Positions 51,734-59,519 of a stretch of DNA of 64,000 bases are shown here, one piece after another. The stretch is from Fervidobacterium sp. UBA5837. GTDB taxonomy: Bacteria > Thermotogota > Thermotogae > Thermotogales > Fervidobacteriaceae. Made by a program: the position numbers and the translations under genes. Where the stretch lies: positions 111,465 to 175,464 of the forward strand of contig DJGV01000001.1 in assembly GCA_002432805.1 (NCBI GenBank), written 5' to 3'. The notes below the pieces were generated by a model. It ran no database searches. It worked only from the letters and a program-made list of their open reading frames with translations, and was not told where the DNA came from. Position 1 is the stretch's first letter. Every line of letters begins with the position of its first letter.

Positions 51734-52717
51734 ATGAAGCATGCAAAGATAGTTTCATCGGGTATGTACATCCCGCAAAAGGTCATGACAAATGCCGAGT
51801 TTGAGAAGTTGACTATGTTGACGATCGATCCATATTATTCAGATGTGATTGGCATCAATCATCGTCACATCTCTGAAGATTGGGAAACGCCAACGTACAT
51901 GGCTGCGGAAGCTGCTAAGAAGGCACTCCAAAGAATTGGCATGCAGCCAGAAGAGATTGGTTTAATCATAGTTGGTACGGACACACCTGAGGCAGTTTCA
52001 CCACCAGATGCACCACGAGTTCAGTATTTAATTGGTGCACACAAAGCTGAGACTATGGCATTCAACGTTAATGCATCGTGTGCAAATGGTGCACTATTAC
52101 TCGATATCGCTGCCAAATACATTGCAATGGGCGATTGCAAGAATGTGCTGGTCATCGGTACTTACGCAATGACAAAGTTTTTGAACTGGAAATACGCTTG
52201 GGAAGCATTGTTCAGTGACGGTGCAGCTGCACTCATCTTATCTGCATCAGACGAACCAGGATACATAGGGTCTGTTTCAAGAGCTGATGGGAGTTGGTGG
52301 CAGAATTGGGGAATCTACATGGGTGCTGGTACGATGAATTTGCAAGGCATCGAAAGAGGACTCCACAAATTAGATTTACGTGGGGCTTATCCGGCATCTG
52401 TAAATGATGAAGGTTGGCCAAATCTGCTGAATAAGTTGATAGAAAAATACAACATTCCTAAAGATGAAATTGCTATGGTGTTCTTTACACAAGTAAGGAA
52501 GAAAACTATTCTTAAAGTGATGGATACCATAGGATTACCAGTAGAGAAGACTCAAATTGTTATGGATAAATTCGGCTATACCGGTTCTGCCTGTGTGTAC
52601 ATGGCCTATGATGATGCCTATGATGAAGGAAAGTTGGAGAATGTATCCGGAAAGTACATTCTGTTCCTTACGTCTGGCGTTGGTTTCCAGCAAGTGGCAG
52701 TAGCGTTTAAGGCTTGA
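51734..52717 (+). CDS. KAS III-like thiolase-fold enzyme lacking the His-Asn pair
   Basis: The 327-residue protein aligns along its length with FabH (beta-ketoacyl-ACP synthase III), with acyl-accepting Cys116 in NASCANG. However, the positions of the two residues that drive malonyl decarboxylation have changed: the HQAN-type motif reads TQVR (Thr252, Arg255) and the GNT motif reads GYT (Tyr282). It therefore should not work as a normal condensing enzyme; transfer or ligation of acyl groups, as in divergent KAS III acyltransferases, is more likely. ATG 51734 follows GGGAGGAG. It leads into the TetR/ABC/hydrolase cluster, 143 bases upstream of the regulator. It is the only KAS III-like gene in the window. 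Confidence 0.8.
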   Translation: MKHAKIVSSGMYIPQKVMTNAEFEKLTMLTIDPYYSDVIGINHRHISEDWETPTYMAAEAAKKALQRIGMQPEEIGLIIVGTDTPEAVSPPDAPRVQYLIGAHKAETMAFNVNASCANGALLLDIAAKYIAMGDCKNVLVIGTYAMTKFLNWKYAWEALFSDGAAALILSASDEPGYIGSVSRADGSWWQNWGIYMGAGTMNLQGIERGLHKLDLRGAYPASVNDEGWPNLLNKLIEKYNIPKDEIAMVFFTQVRKKTILKVMDTIGLPVEKTQIVMDKFGYTGSACVYMAYDDAYDEGKLENVSGKYILFLTSGVGFQQVAVAFKA

Positions 52718-52770
52718 TGTTGGTTTGTGTAACTTGTAACTCTTGTTGATTTCTAAAACAATTGGTTTCG

Positions 52771-52803
52771 GCCAAGTTATGATGTCAACACTGTAACTTT
52801 GGC
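52771..52803. promoter_or_regulatory. Inverted repeat before the double TetR gene
   Basis: GCCAAGTTA (52771-52779) and TAACTTTGGC (52794-52803) face each other across 14 bases, with one bulged base. No T run follows, so it is not a terminator. GTAACT also occurs twice just upstream (52729-52741). It lies in front of the TetR gene and may be an operator or processing hairpin; nothing more can be said from sequence. Confidence 0.35.
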
Positions 52804-52860
52804 TGAACCATTGTAGATTCAGAAATTTGGATTTTGGGCACAATCGTGAGGTGTTGTATT

Positions 52861-54048
52861 TTGGGCACAGCAGCATCGAAAAAAAGAAAGCCTCAGAGAA
52901 CGGATGGCATAGTTTCAAAGAATAAGTTAAAAAAGGCAGCACTGAAGTTGTTCAGTGAGAACAGTTTTGCGGATGTTTCAATATCCCAAATTACCCGATT
53001 GTCAAAATTGAGTACAGGTGCATTTTACCAATACTATGTGAACAAAGACGAGATATTTCGAGAGATCATAGACGACTTTTTCAGGAATTTTGATAAAGAT
53101 GTCAATGGAAACAATCTTAGGGAAGTGACGATTAGTTTTGCCAACTATTGTGCGAAGAATTCAGCGATGACAAAGGTATTGTACCTCAACGAGTATTCTT
53201 TTGAATGGATAAGGAATGAATTCGATGCCCATCTTTTAAAATTATCGAAGAAATTTGGTTTGTCTTATGTAGAACACTTCTATTTTTGGGCACCACTAAG
53301 GTTCTGCGTGTTTTTTGGCGATTTGTTAGAAATAAAGATAAACTACGATGAGCTATTTGAGATTATTCTCGAAGGTATCGGTAAAGACTGTCCCGATGAG
53401 TTACCTGCGGATGTATTTTCCTTTGTTCCAGAGAAACGTAGGCTAACAAACGATGAGAGAAGAGAGCAAATACTATCGAATGCAGAAAGCCTTTTTGGTA
53501 CGTATGGATTTAACAAAACACAAGTATACGATATAGCAAGAGCTACGGGAATTGCAATCGGCACGGTCTATCTGTATTTTGAGAATAAGAAAGAGATTCT
53601 ACACGAACTCGTGAGGATTACCAGCAAGGGATTAAGGCACAACGTTAAATTATCTCTGGAGAAACTTGGAAAGCAGCACAGGCTTGTTGAAGAAATAGCT
53701 GGTTTGTATGCTTTTGTACAATTTTTCAGAATCCATCCGAATATGTACAAAATAGTGAGAGAAAGTCAATCTATAGACCATGCGATTGCGAAAGAATATT
53801 ACCGTTCACTCTACGATTCGTATGTTGTAGCACTTGAAAAGACGCTAGAAAAAGGAGAGATTAAGGACTTCAACCTTTCATACATTGCTCTAATGATGAT
53901 GAGCTATGGCCATTACACAGGCGAACGGTATATCTTGTCAGGACGTATCGGAAATCAAGTTGAGGAACTCGAGGATTTTCTGAAAGAAGTCTATATTTAC
54001 ACATGCAATGGCTTTAAGAGCAAAGAAAGACATTCAACTGCTCGGTAG
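52861..54048 (+). CDS. Tandem (two-unit) TetR family regulator
   Basis: The 395-residue protein contains two full TetR DNA-binding regions in one chain. The first helix-turn-helix is at about residues 22-68 (LKKAALKLFSENSFADVSIS then STGAFYQYYVNKDEIF); the second is at about 200-250 (EQILSNAESLFGTYGFNKT then AIGTVYLYFENKKEIL). Each is followed by a helical region, the second one longer, that would bind a ligand. TetR proteins normally act as dimers of about 200 residues, so this may be a built-in dimer. The start is TTG 52861, seven bases after GAGGTG; a copy of TTGGGCACA lies 27 bases upstream. livK follows after 51 bases, so it probably controls the importer. Confidence 0.82.
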   Translation: MGTAASKKRKPQRTDGIVSKNKLKKAALKLFSENSFADVSISQITRLSKLSTGAFYQYYVNKDEIFREIIDDFFRNFDKDVNGNNLREVTISFANYCAKNSAMTKVLYLNEYSFEWIRNEFDAHLLKLSKKFGLSYVEHFYFWAPLRFCVFFGDLLEIKINYDELFEIILEGIGKDCPDELPADVFSFVPEKRRLTNDERREQILSNAESLFGTYGFNKTQVYDIARATGIAIGTVYLYFENKKEILHELVRITSKGLRHNVKLSLEKLGKQHRLVEEIAGLYAFVQFFRIHPNMYKIVRESQSIDHAIAKEYYRSLYDSYVVALEKTLEKGEIKDFNLSYIALMMMSYGHYTGERYILSGRIGNQVEELEDFLKEVYIYTCNGFKSKERHSTAR

Positions 54049-54099
54049 GTGATAGTTCAAGTTTTTGGTTTTTCCACAAATGCGAGGAGGTGAAACAAG

Positions 54100-55263
54100 A
54101 TGAAAAGGTTAGTGGGTATTCTCGTTATTTTAGTATTATCTATTAGTATTTTCGCAGAAGTAGGGGTTTATCAAGACAAAGTAGTTGTTGGATCGTTCCA
54201 AGCGCTATCTGGCCCGTATGCAGTTATAGGTCAGGAAATGACAAAAGGAATGAAAGCATATTTCAACTGGATCAACAAGCGCGGCGGTGTTTATGGAAGA
54301 AAGATAGAACTCATAGTTGCTGATGATCAACTGAATCCGGCGAAGACAGTTGTTGAAGTAAAGAGATTGGTTGAACAAGATAAAATATTTGCACTTGTCG
54401 GTGGACTTGGCACATATGGCTGTTTGGCAGTTATGGACTATGTAGAACAGAACAAAATTCCGTTCGTCTATCAAGGTTCTGGTGCTTCCCAGCTCATACT
54501 ACCTCCGAAAAAATATATATTCGCAGTCCAGCCAGACTACACACTTGAAGGCGCACTGATAGCAAAATACGTTGCGGAAATTGCAAAGTTCAAAAACCCT
54601 GCAATTGTATATATGAACAACGATGTTGGACTCGAAGGATATGCAGCATTCAAAGGAGAACTTGCAAAGTACAAGATGACGCCATCTGTTGAGATTTCTT
54701 ACAATCCAGCAGATACAGATTACAGTGGCTTGGTTATTAAACTCGTGGATAAAAATCCTGATGTAGTAGTGGTCTACGGTTTACTGACAGATACAGTAAG
54801 ATGGGTTAAGACGATAAGAGATTATGGTCTAAATAGTAAAGTTATCACAACATATGCGAATGCTGATCCATCATTCTTGACATTAGCAGGCAAATATGCA
54901 GAAGGTGTTATATTCACAGGTTGGGTACCTCTTCCAACACCAGATAGGCCAGCATTCGTCAGAGATTATCAGCGCGCAGTTTCCATACATCAAGAAACTT
55001 ATGCAAAAGAATTGCCATCATCGTACGCAGTTGCAGGTTTTATAGCTGCAGAAGTCTTCACAGAAGGTCTCATCAGAGCAGGAAAGAATTTGACAAGAGA
55101 TGGCTTAGTTAAGGCGCTTGAAAGTTTTAAACACTGGGATGGTATTCTTTCGAAGGATATAACTTGGGGACCAAATCTAAGACGCGGTAAATCATCGCTT
55201 TACTTCTTGGCAGTAAAGGGTAATCAATTTGTCCCACTCACAGATTTGATACAGTATCAATAA
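54100..55263 (+). CDS. Branched-chain-type ABC importer, substrate-binding protein (LivK-like)
   Basis: The 387-residue extracytoplasmic protein captures the solute for the transporter encoded downstream. A signal peptide (residues 1-19, ending SIFA) precedes a Peripla_BP_6 domain: VVVGSFQALSGPYAVIGQEM, GVYGRKIELIVADDQ, FALVGGLGTYGCLAVMDYV, VAGFIAAEVFTEGLIRAGK. The family takes up branched-chain amino acids, but also amides, urea and aromatic acids; the Tyr-rich pocket loops do not allow a choice here. ATG 54100 follows GAGGAGGTG. A hairpin after the stop may set its higher expression. Confidence 0.85.
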   Translation: MKRLVGILVILVLSISIFAEVGVYQDKVVVGSFQALSGPYAVIGQEMTKGMKAYFNWINKRGGVYGRKIELIVADDQLNPAKTVVEVKRLVEQDKIFALVGGLGTYGCLAVMDYVEQNKIPFVYQGSGASQLILPPKKYIFAVQPDYTLEGALIAKYVAEIAKFKNPAIVYMNNDVGLEGYAAFKGELAKYKMTPSVEISYNPADTDYSGLVIKLVDKNPDVVVVYGLLTDTVRWVKTIRDYGLNSKVITTYANADPSFLTLAGKYAEGVIFTGWVPLPTPDRPAFVRDYQRAVSIHQETYAKELPSSYAVAGFIAAEVFTEGLIRAGKNLTRDGLVKALESFKHWDGILSKDITWGPNLRRGKSSLYFLAVKGNQFVPLTDLIQYQ

Positions 55264-55277
55264 GCATAAACACTTTA

Positions 55278-55314
55278 GCGGGCCTCGGGTAATTGTTTAT
55301 TTCCTGAGACCTGC
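55278..55314 (+). terminator. Intercistronic hairpin after the binding-protein gene
   Basis: GCGGGCCTCGGG and CCTGAGACCTGC can form a 12-position stem with G-U pairs and one mismatch, around a 13-base AT-rich loop, without a good T run. It is probably a partial terminator or mRNA-stabilising structure within the operon rather than its end. Confidence 0.5.
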
Positions 55315-55415
55315 ATTTGAAGCTTAGTTTCCCTCATCCCTTATTTTCATACCATATTTCCACATTTCTACAGACAACTTAATGAAAACATCATTTCTCA
55401 AGGAGTGGTTGAAAA

Positions 55416-56189
55416 GTGCTAAAGATTGAAAATGTTACCGTGAGGTTTTCCGGGCTCGTTGCAGTTGATAATCTTACGATGGAAGTACAGAATGACTCTA
55501 TACACTCACTGATAGGTCCAAATGGTGCTGGAAAAACGACAGTCTTCAATGTAATATCTGGATTGGTAAAACATTCCGGAAAGGTTTACATAGATGGTAC
55601 AGATATCACTAAGGTACCCGCACACAAAAGGGTAAATTACGGATTGGGTAGGAGCTTTCAGAACGTCATCATATTCAAGTATTTAACGGTTCTTCAAAAC
55701 CTCATGCTGGGCTATCATCATAACCTGGGGTACAATATCTGTGATGAACTGGTTCAAACTGACAAATACGATAAATTCGAAAGGCTTGCAAAGATGCGTG
55801 CTGTAGAAGTTGCAGATATTATTGGCATCAAGAATTTATTGGCAGTACCAGCTGGTGGACTTCCTTACGGTTATCAGAAACTTATAGATGTTGCCAGAGC
55901 ATTAATGAGCGAGCCAAAAATACTTCTTCTCGACGAGCCTGCTGCTGGCTTGACGGAGAAGGAATCAGATATGTTAAAAGAAAGAATTAGAAAAATAAAG
56001 GAAAACTCGATTACAGTATTTTTGATAGAACACGATATGAGAATGGTTATGGATATTTCCGATAGAATCACTGTACTGAACTTTGGTAAAAAGATTACAG
56101 AGGGTACACCAGAAACTGTTGTTAATGATCCAGAAGTGATAAGCGCATATCTTGGAACGGGCCTAGAAGAGGTGAGAGAAAATGGCTAA
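55416..56189 (+). CDS. ABC importer ATPase (LivG-like)
   Basis: The 257-residue protein is one of the two ATPases of the importer. Walker A is GPNGAGKTTVF (residues 34-44), and the Q-loop region is GLGRSFQNV. The signature segment is PAGGLPYGYQKL rather than LSGGQ, typical of LivG. Walker B is KILLLDEPAAG, and the switch is IEHDMRMV. GTG 55416 follows AAGGAG. Its end overlaps the second ATPase gene. Confidence 0.92.
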   Translation: MLKIENVTVRFSGLVAVDNLTMEVQNDSIHSLIGPNGAGKTTVFNVISGLVKHSGKVYIDGTDITKVPAHKRVNYGLGRSFQNVIIFKYLTVLQNLMLGYHHNLGYNICDELVQTDKYDKFERLAKMRAVEVADIIGIKNLLAVPAGGLPYGYQKLIDVARALMSEPKILLLDEPAAGLTEKESDMLKERIRKIKENSITVFLIEHDMRMVMDISDRITVLNFGKKITEGTPETVVNDPEVISAYLGTGLEEVRENG

Positions 56190-56895
56190 TAATAGTAAGA
56201 ACATAGAAGTAAAAAATCTGCAAGTTTGGTACGGCCCGGTCCATGCAGTTAAAGGTATCGATTTGTCCATCAAGGCTGGTAGTATTACAGCTGTATTAGG
56301 TGCAAATGGTGCTGGAAAATCTACCACGCTCAAGGCTCTTGCAGGTGGAGTTAAGTACACCGGTAGTATTTCCGTTGGTGATGAGATCATTGATGCACTG
56401 CCAGTTCACAAGAGGGTTCAAAATGGGATCGTCCTATGTCCAGAAGGTAGGGGAATATTTTATTCGATGACTGTTAAGGAAAACCTCTTGGCAGGAGCGT
56501 ATAGAAACAAGAAAGTAGATTATTCATCAGTTCTTGATATCTTCCCTGTGTTGAAAGACAGGATAAACCAAATTGCAGGAACCCTCTCAGGTGGTGAGCA
56601 GCAGATGTTAGCTATTGCAAGGGCCTTAATGAGTAATCCATCTTATCTATTACTTGATGAACCTTCGTTAGGATTGGCACCTGTTATTATACAGAAAATA
56701 GCTGAAGTGATAAAGAGGATAAATAGTTCTGGAATAACGGTTGTCTTGGTAGAGCAAAATACATCTCTTGCCTTGAGCATTGCGAATTATGCCTACGTCC
56801 TTGAAAATGGCAAAATCGCATTGCATGGTGTACCTTCAGATTTATTGAAGAGTGATGTAATCCGAGAAAAGTACCTCGGAGGTGTTGCAAAGTGA
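56182..56895 (+). CDS. ABC importer ATPase (LivF-like)
   Basis: The second ATPase, 237 residues, has Walker A GANGAGKSTTLK, CPEGRGIFYSMTV, the signature LSGGEQQMLAIARAL, Walker B YLLLDEPSLGLAPV and the His-loop region VLVEQNTSLAL in which Gln replaces His, as in LivF proteins. ATG 56182 overlaps the previous gene end and follows GAAGAGGTG. It pairs with the LivG-like ATPase to drive the two permeases that follow. Confidence 0.93.
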   Translation: MANNSKNIEVKNLQVWYGPVHAVKGIDLSIKAGSITAVLGANGAGKSTTLKALAGGVKYTGSISVGDEIIDALPVHKRVQNGIVLCPEGRGIFYSMTVKENLLAGAYRNKKVDYSSVLDIFPVLKDRINQIAGTLSGGEQQMLAIARALMSNPSYLLLDEPSLGLAPVIIQKIAEVIKRINSSGITVVLVEQNTSLALSIANYAYVLENGKIALHGVPSDLLKSDVIREKYLGGVAK

Positions 56896-57770
56896 TGAAT
56901 CAAATCATATTGGGACTTTCAACGGGTGCAACATATTCTTTAGTTGCAATTGGGTTAGTTATGATGTACAAAGTCAGCGGAGTCATGAACTTTGCTTATG
57001 CAAACATGGGCATGTTTGTAACGTACCTCATATGGTGGTTAGCAACAGGTGCGGGCATAAATCTGTACGTTAGCATAGCAATAGGTATTGCATTTGCTGC
57101 AGCTATGGGAGTAGTCGTTGAACGTTATGGACTAAGGCCAATCAGGCATCTTTCCCATGCATCGATGCTGATTGTAACGTTCGGTATTTTGATGATTTTG
57201 GAAGGTTTAGCCATGCAAATTTGGGGGACAGATTATAAAGCTTTCCCAGAACTGGTAACTGGTGTTCCATACGTATTTAGAGGAGATTTTGGCATCTTCG
57301 TTTTGAGGCGTCAAGACATATTAATTTTTTCCATTCTAATAGCTGTATCCATTGCACTCTTGATTTTCACAAGATATACAAAGTTTGGTATAGCTGTAAG
57401 GGCTGTCTCTGAGAAAGAAGATATTGCAGGGTACATGGGCATAAACGTTGGTTCAGTGCTTGCATTCTCTTGGGGATTTGGTGCATCGATGGCTGCAGTT
57501 GTTGGCATCGTGGCTGCACCAAAGGTATTTGTCTCACCTACCATGTTGACATACTATCAGATTCAGGGATTCACTGCTGCTGTACTAGGCGGATTTGAAA
57601 CATTTACAGGCGCTGTCTTCGGTGGACTCATATTAGGCGTAATAGAAAAACTGGTCGGCAATTACATATCTGAAGGATTCAAAGCAACGATCTCACTAGT
57701 CATAATAATTATCGTGTTGATCTTCTTCCCAAAGGGCTTGTTTGGTAGGAATGTAAGGGGGCGTGTGTAA
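56892..57770 (+). CDS. ABC importer permease (LivH-like)
   Basis: This 292-residue membrane protein has about eight helices and is one half of the translocation pore. Family signs are GLSTGATYSLVAIGLVMMYK, NFAYANMGMF, and the coupling-helix region GIAVRAVSEKEDIAGYMGIN; the end YQIQGFTAAVLGGFETFTGA is highly typical. I start at GTG 56892, seven bases after GGAGGTG; ATG 56895 is also possible. It overlaps the ends of both neighbours by a few bases. Confidence 0.92.
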   Translation: MMNQIILGLSTGATYSLVAIGLVMMYKVSGVMNFAYANMGMFVTYLIWWLATGAGINLYVSIAIGIAFAAAMGVVVERYGLRPIRHLSHASMLIVTFGILMILEGLAMQIWGTDYKAFPELVTGVPYVFRGDFGIFVLRRQDILIFSILIAVSIALLIFTRYTKFGIAVRAVSEKEDIAGYMGINVGSVLAFSWGFGASMAAVVGIVAAPKVFVSPTMLTYYQIQGFTAAVLGGFETFTGAVFGGLILGVIEKLVGNYISEGFKATISLVIIIIVLIFFPKGLFGRNVRGRV

Positions 57771-59470
57771 TGATCTGGGTAATTCTTGCAATAATTCCAT
57801 TCCTATTGATGGAAAATGCTTTCATTATAACGATTCTATCACTCGTTGGTGTTTACACAATCGCTTCCATGGGGTTAAACATAATAATGGGTTATTCAGG
57901 ACAGATTTCGATTGGTCACGCAGCATTTATGAGTATAGGTGCGTACGCTTCAACACTTCTTGTTATGCACTACAACGTCCCGGTTATTTTTGGCATCTTG
58001 GCTGGTGGAGTGGTTGCATTCTTATTTGGTTTGGTGATAGGTTTCCCTGCATTACGACTTTCAGGATTCTATCTTGCCATTGCAACGATGGGGTTTGTTG
58101 TGGCAATAGAGCAATTGATGGGCTCATTGGAAAGCGTGACAGGTGGTCATGCTGGTATCAGAAGCATACCATTTGAACATATGTGGAATTCAGATGTTGA
58201 AAAATACCTCCTTGTTCTTGCATTTACATTTATCTGCTACGTCTTTATGAATAGAATGATGCACGCAAAGACCGGACGGGCATGGATGGCTATCAGGGAG
58301 AATGAAATAGCTGCTTCTGTTGTAGGTATAAACACAGCAAAGTACAAAATTCTTGCATTTGCTATTGGTTCGATGATGGCAGGTATCGCCGGTGCTTTGT
58401 ATGCACACGTTATAGGTTACATCGCACCAAGCGATTTTGGACTATCAAAATCGCTCGATTTGTTAGCAATCTCCGTTATCGGTGGTATGGCATCTGTAGA
58501 CGGTCCGTTGTATGGTTCATTGATATACGTTGCAATGCCATTTCTCTTCAGCAGAACGCACATCTCTATGTCCATCGTTTTTGGTATCATTTTGATTTTC
58601 GTAGTTATGTTCATGCCACTTGGGATCAGCTACTATTTTTACTTGTTTAGGATAAAGTATCTAAATCGGATCGTTTCATTTTTTAAAAAGAGCAGAAGGC
58701 CTTATGGACAATTCATCGATACAGGCATAGGAAAGATACATTATATAAAGCATGGAAATGGAAAGATACCGATCGTGCTTATACATGGAAATTTCGCCTC
58801 TGCAAGATTCTTTGAACCTTTTTTGAAAAGGCTACCGGATAAATATACAGCATACTGTCCAGACTTGCCAAATTTCGGTTTTTCCGACGAGCTACCGGGC
58901 GACGTAACGTTAGATAGCTATGCCAAAGCTGTCGAGGCATTCGTAGATGCGCTGGAACTAAATAATTTCATACTCATTGGTCATTCCCTGGGTGGTGGCG
59001 TTGTGATCTCATATGCACTAAAGAATCAATCGAAGATCAAAAAGCTTATACTCATCGATAGTGCACCCATTAATAGTATGAACATTTCAACTGAATCATA
59101 CACTGTGTTGAACATGTATAGATATAACCCGCAAATGATAAAATCTTCGTTAATGTTTAATGCACCTATGTACCCAGATGAGCAATTCTTTGATAGGATG
59201 GCTGCTGATGCACTCAGGATGGCTCCGAAAGCGTTTGTAGGGAATTCCGTTGCATTATCGAATTATGATTACAGAGAGCAAGCAAAGAACCTGAACATCC
59301 CTGTCTATGTTGTATATGGTGACAAGGATGCTCTCATAACTTCAGAGGAAATGAAAAGAACTACCGAAAGTTTCCCAAATAGTAGGTTCATCTTGCTAAA
59401 AGACATTGGGCACAGTTCGATTATTGAATCTCCTGATGATGTCATCAAATTACTTGAAGAAGAGAAATAG
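57770..59470 (+). CDS. LivM-like permease fused to a C-terminal alpha/beta hydrolase
   Basis: This 566-residue protein joins a normal LivM permease (residues 1-300, with MGYSGQISIGHAAFMSIGAY and RAWMAIRENEIAASVVGIN) to a complete alpha/beta hydrolase (residues 313-566). The hydrolase has the oxyanion loop VLIHGN, nucleophile Ser406 in GHSLGGG, Asp520 in YGDKDALI and His548 in DIGHSSI. The linker after the last helix is basic (FFKKSRRP), so the hydrolase should face the cytoplasm, next to the ATPases. The frame is continuous across the junction, with no stop or restart. I infer that imported substrate is cleaved as it enters; the bond could be an ester, amide or lactone. ATG 57770 overlaps the previous stop. 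Confidence 0.9.
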   Translation: MIWVILAIIPFLLMENAFIITILSLVGVYTIASMGLNIIMGYSGQISIGHAAFMSIGAYASTLLVMHYNVPVIFGILAGGVVAFLFGLVIGFPALRLSGFYLAIATMGFVVAIEQLMGSLESVTGGHAGIRSIPFEHMWNSDVEKYLLVLAFTFICYVFMNRMMHAKTGRAWMAIRENEIAASVVGINTAKYKILAFAIGSMMAGIAGALYAHVIGYIAPSDFGLSKSLDLLAISVIGGMASVDGPLYGSLIYVAMPFLFSRTHISMSIVFGIILIFVVMFMPLGISYYFYLFRIKYLNRIVSFFKKSRRPYGQFIDTGIGKIHYIKHGNGKIPIVLIHGNFASARFFEPFLKRLPDKYTAYCPDLPNFGFSDELPGDVTLDSYAKAVEAFVDALELNNFILIGHSLGGGVVISYALKNQSKIKKLILIDSAPINSMNISTESYTVLNMYRYNPQMIKSSLMFNAPMYPDEQFFDRMAADALRMAPKAFVGNSVALSNYDYREQAKNLNIPVYVVYGDKDALITSEEMKRTTESFPNSRFILLKDIGHSSIIESPDDVIKLLEEEK

Positions 59471-59471
59471 A

Positions 59472-59495
59472 TAGGTACTTAAGTAGGTACTTAAG
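59472..59495. repeat. Perfect 12-base tandem repeat after the fusion gene
   Basis: TAGGTACTTAAG is repeated twice starting two bases after the stop codon of the permease-hydrolase gene. It lies in the 49-base gap between converging genes. Confidence 0.9.
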
Positions 59496-59519
59496 ATAGT
59501 TATTGTGACGATCATTGGT

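Noticed and set aside
51734..52717. Calling the gene a normal fabH
   Set aside because: The His and Asn of the catalytic triad are replaced by Thr252 and Tyr282.
52771..52803. Terminator after the KAS III-like gene
   Set aside because: The hairpin has no following T run and an uneven stem, so it is listed as a possible regulatory dyad instead.
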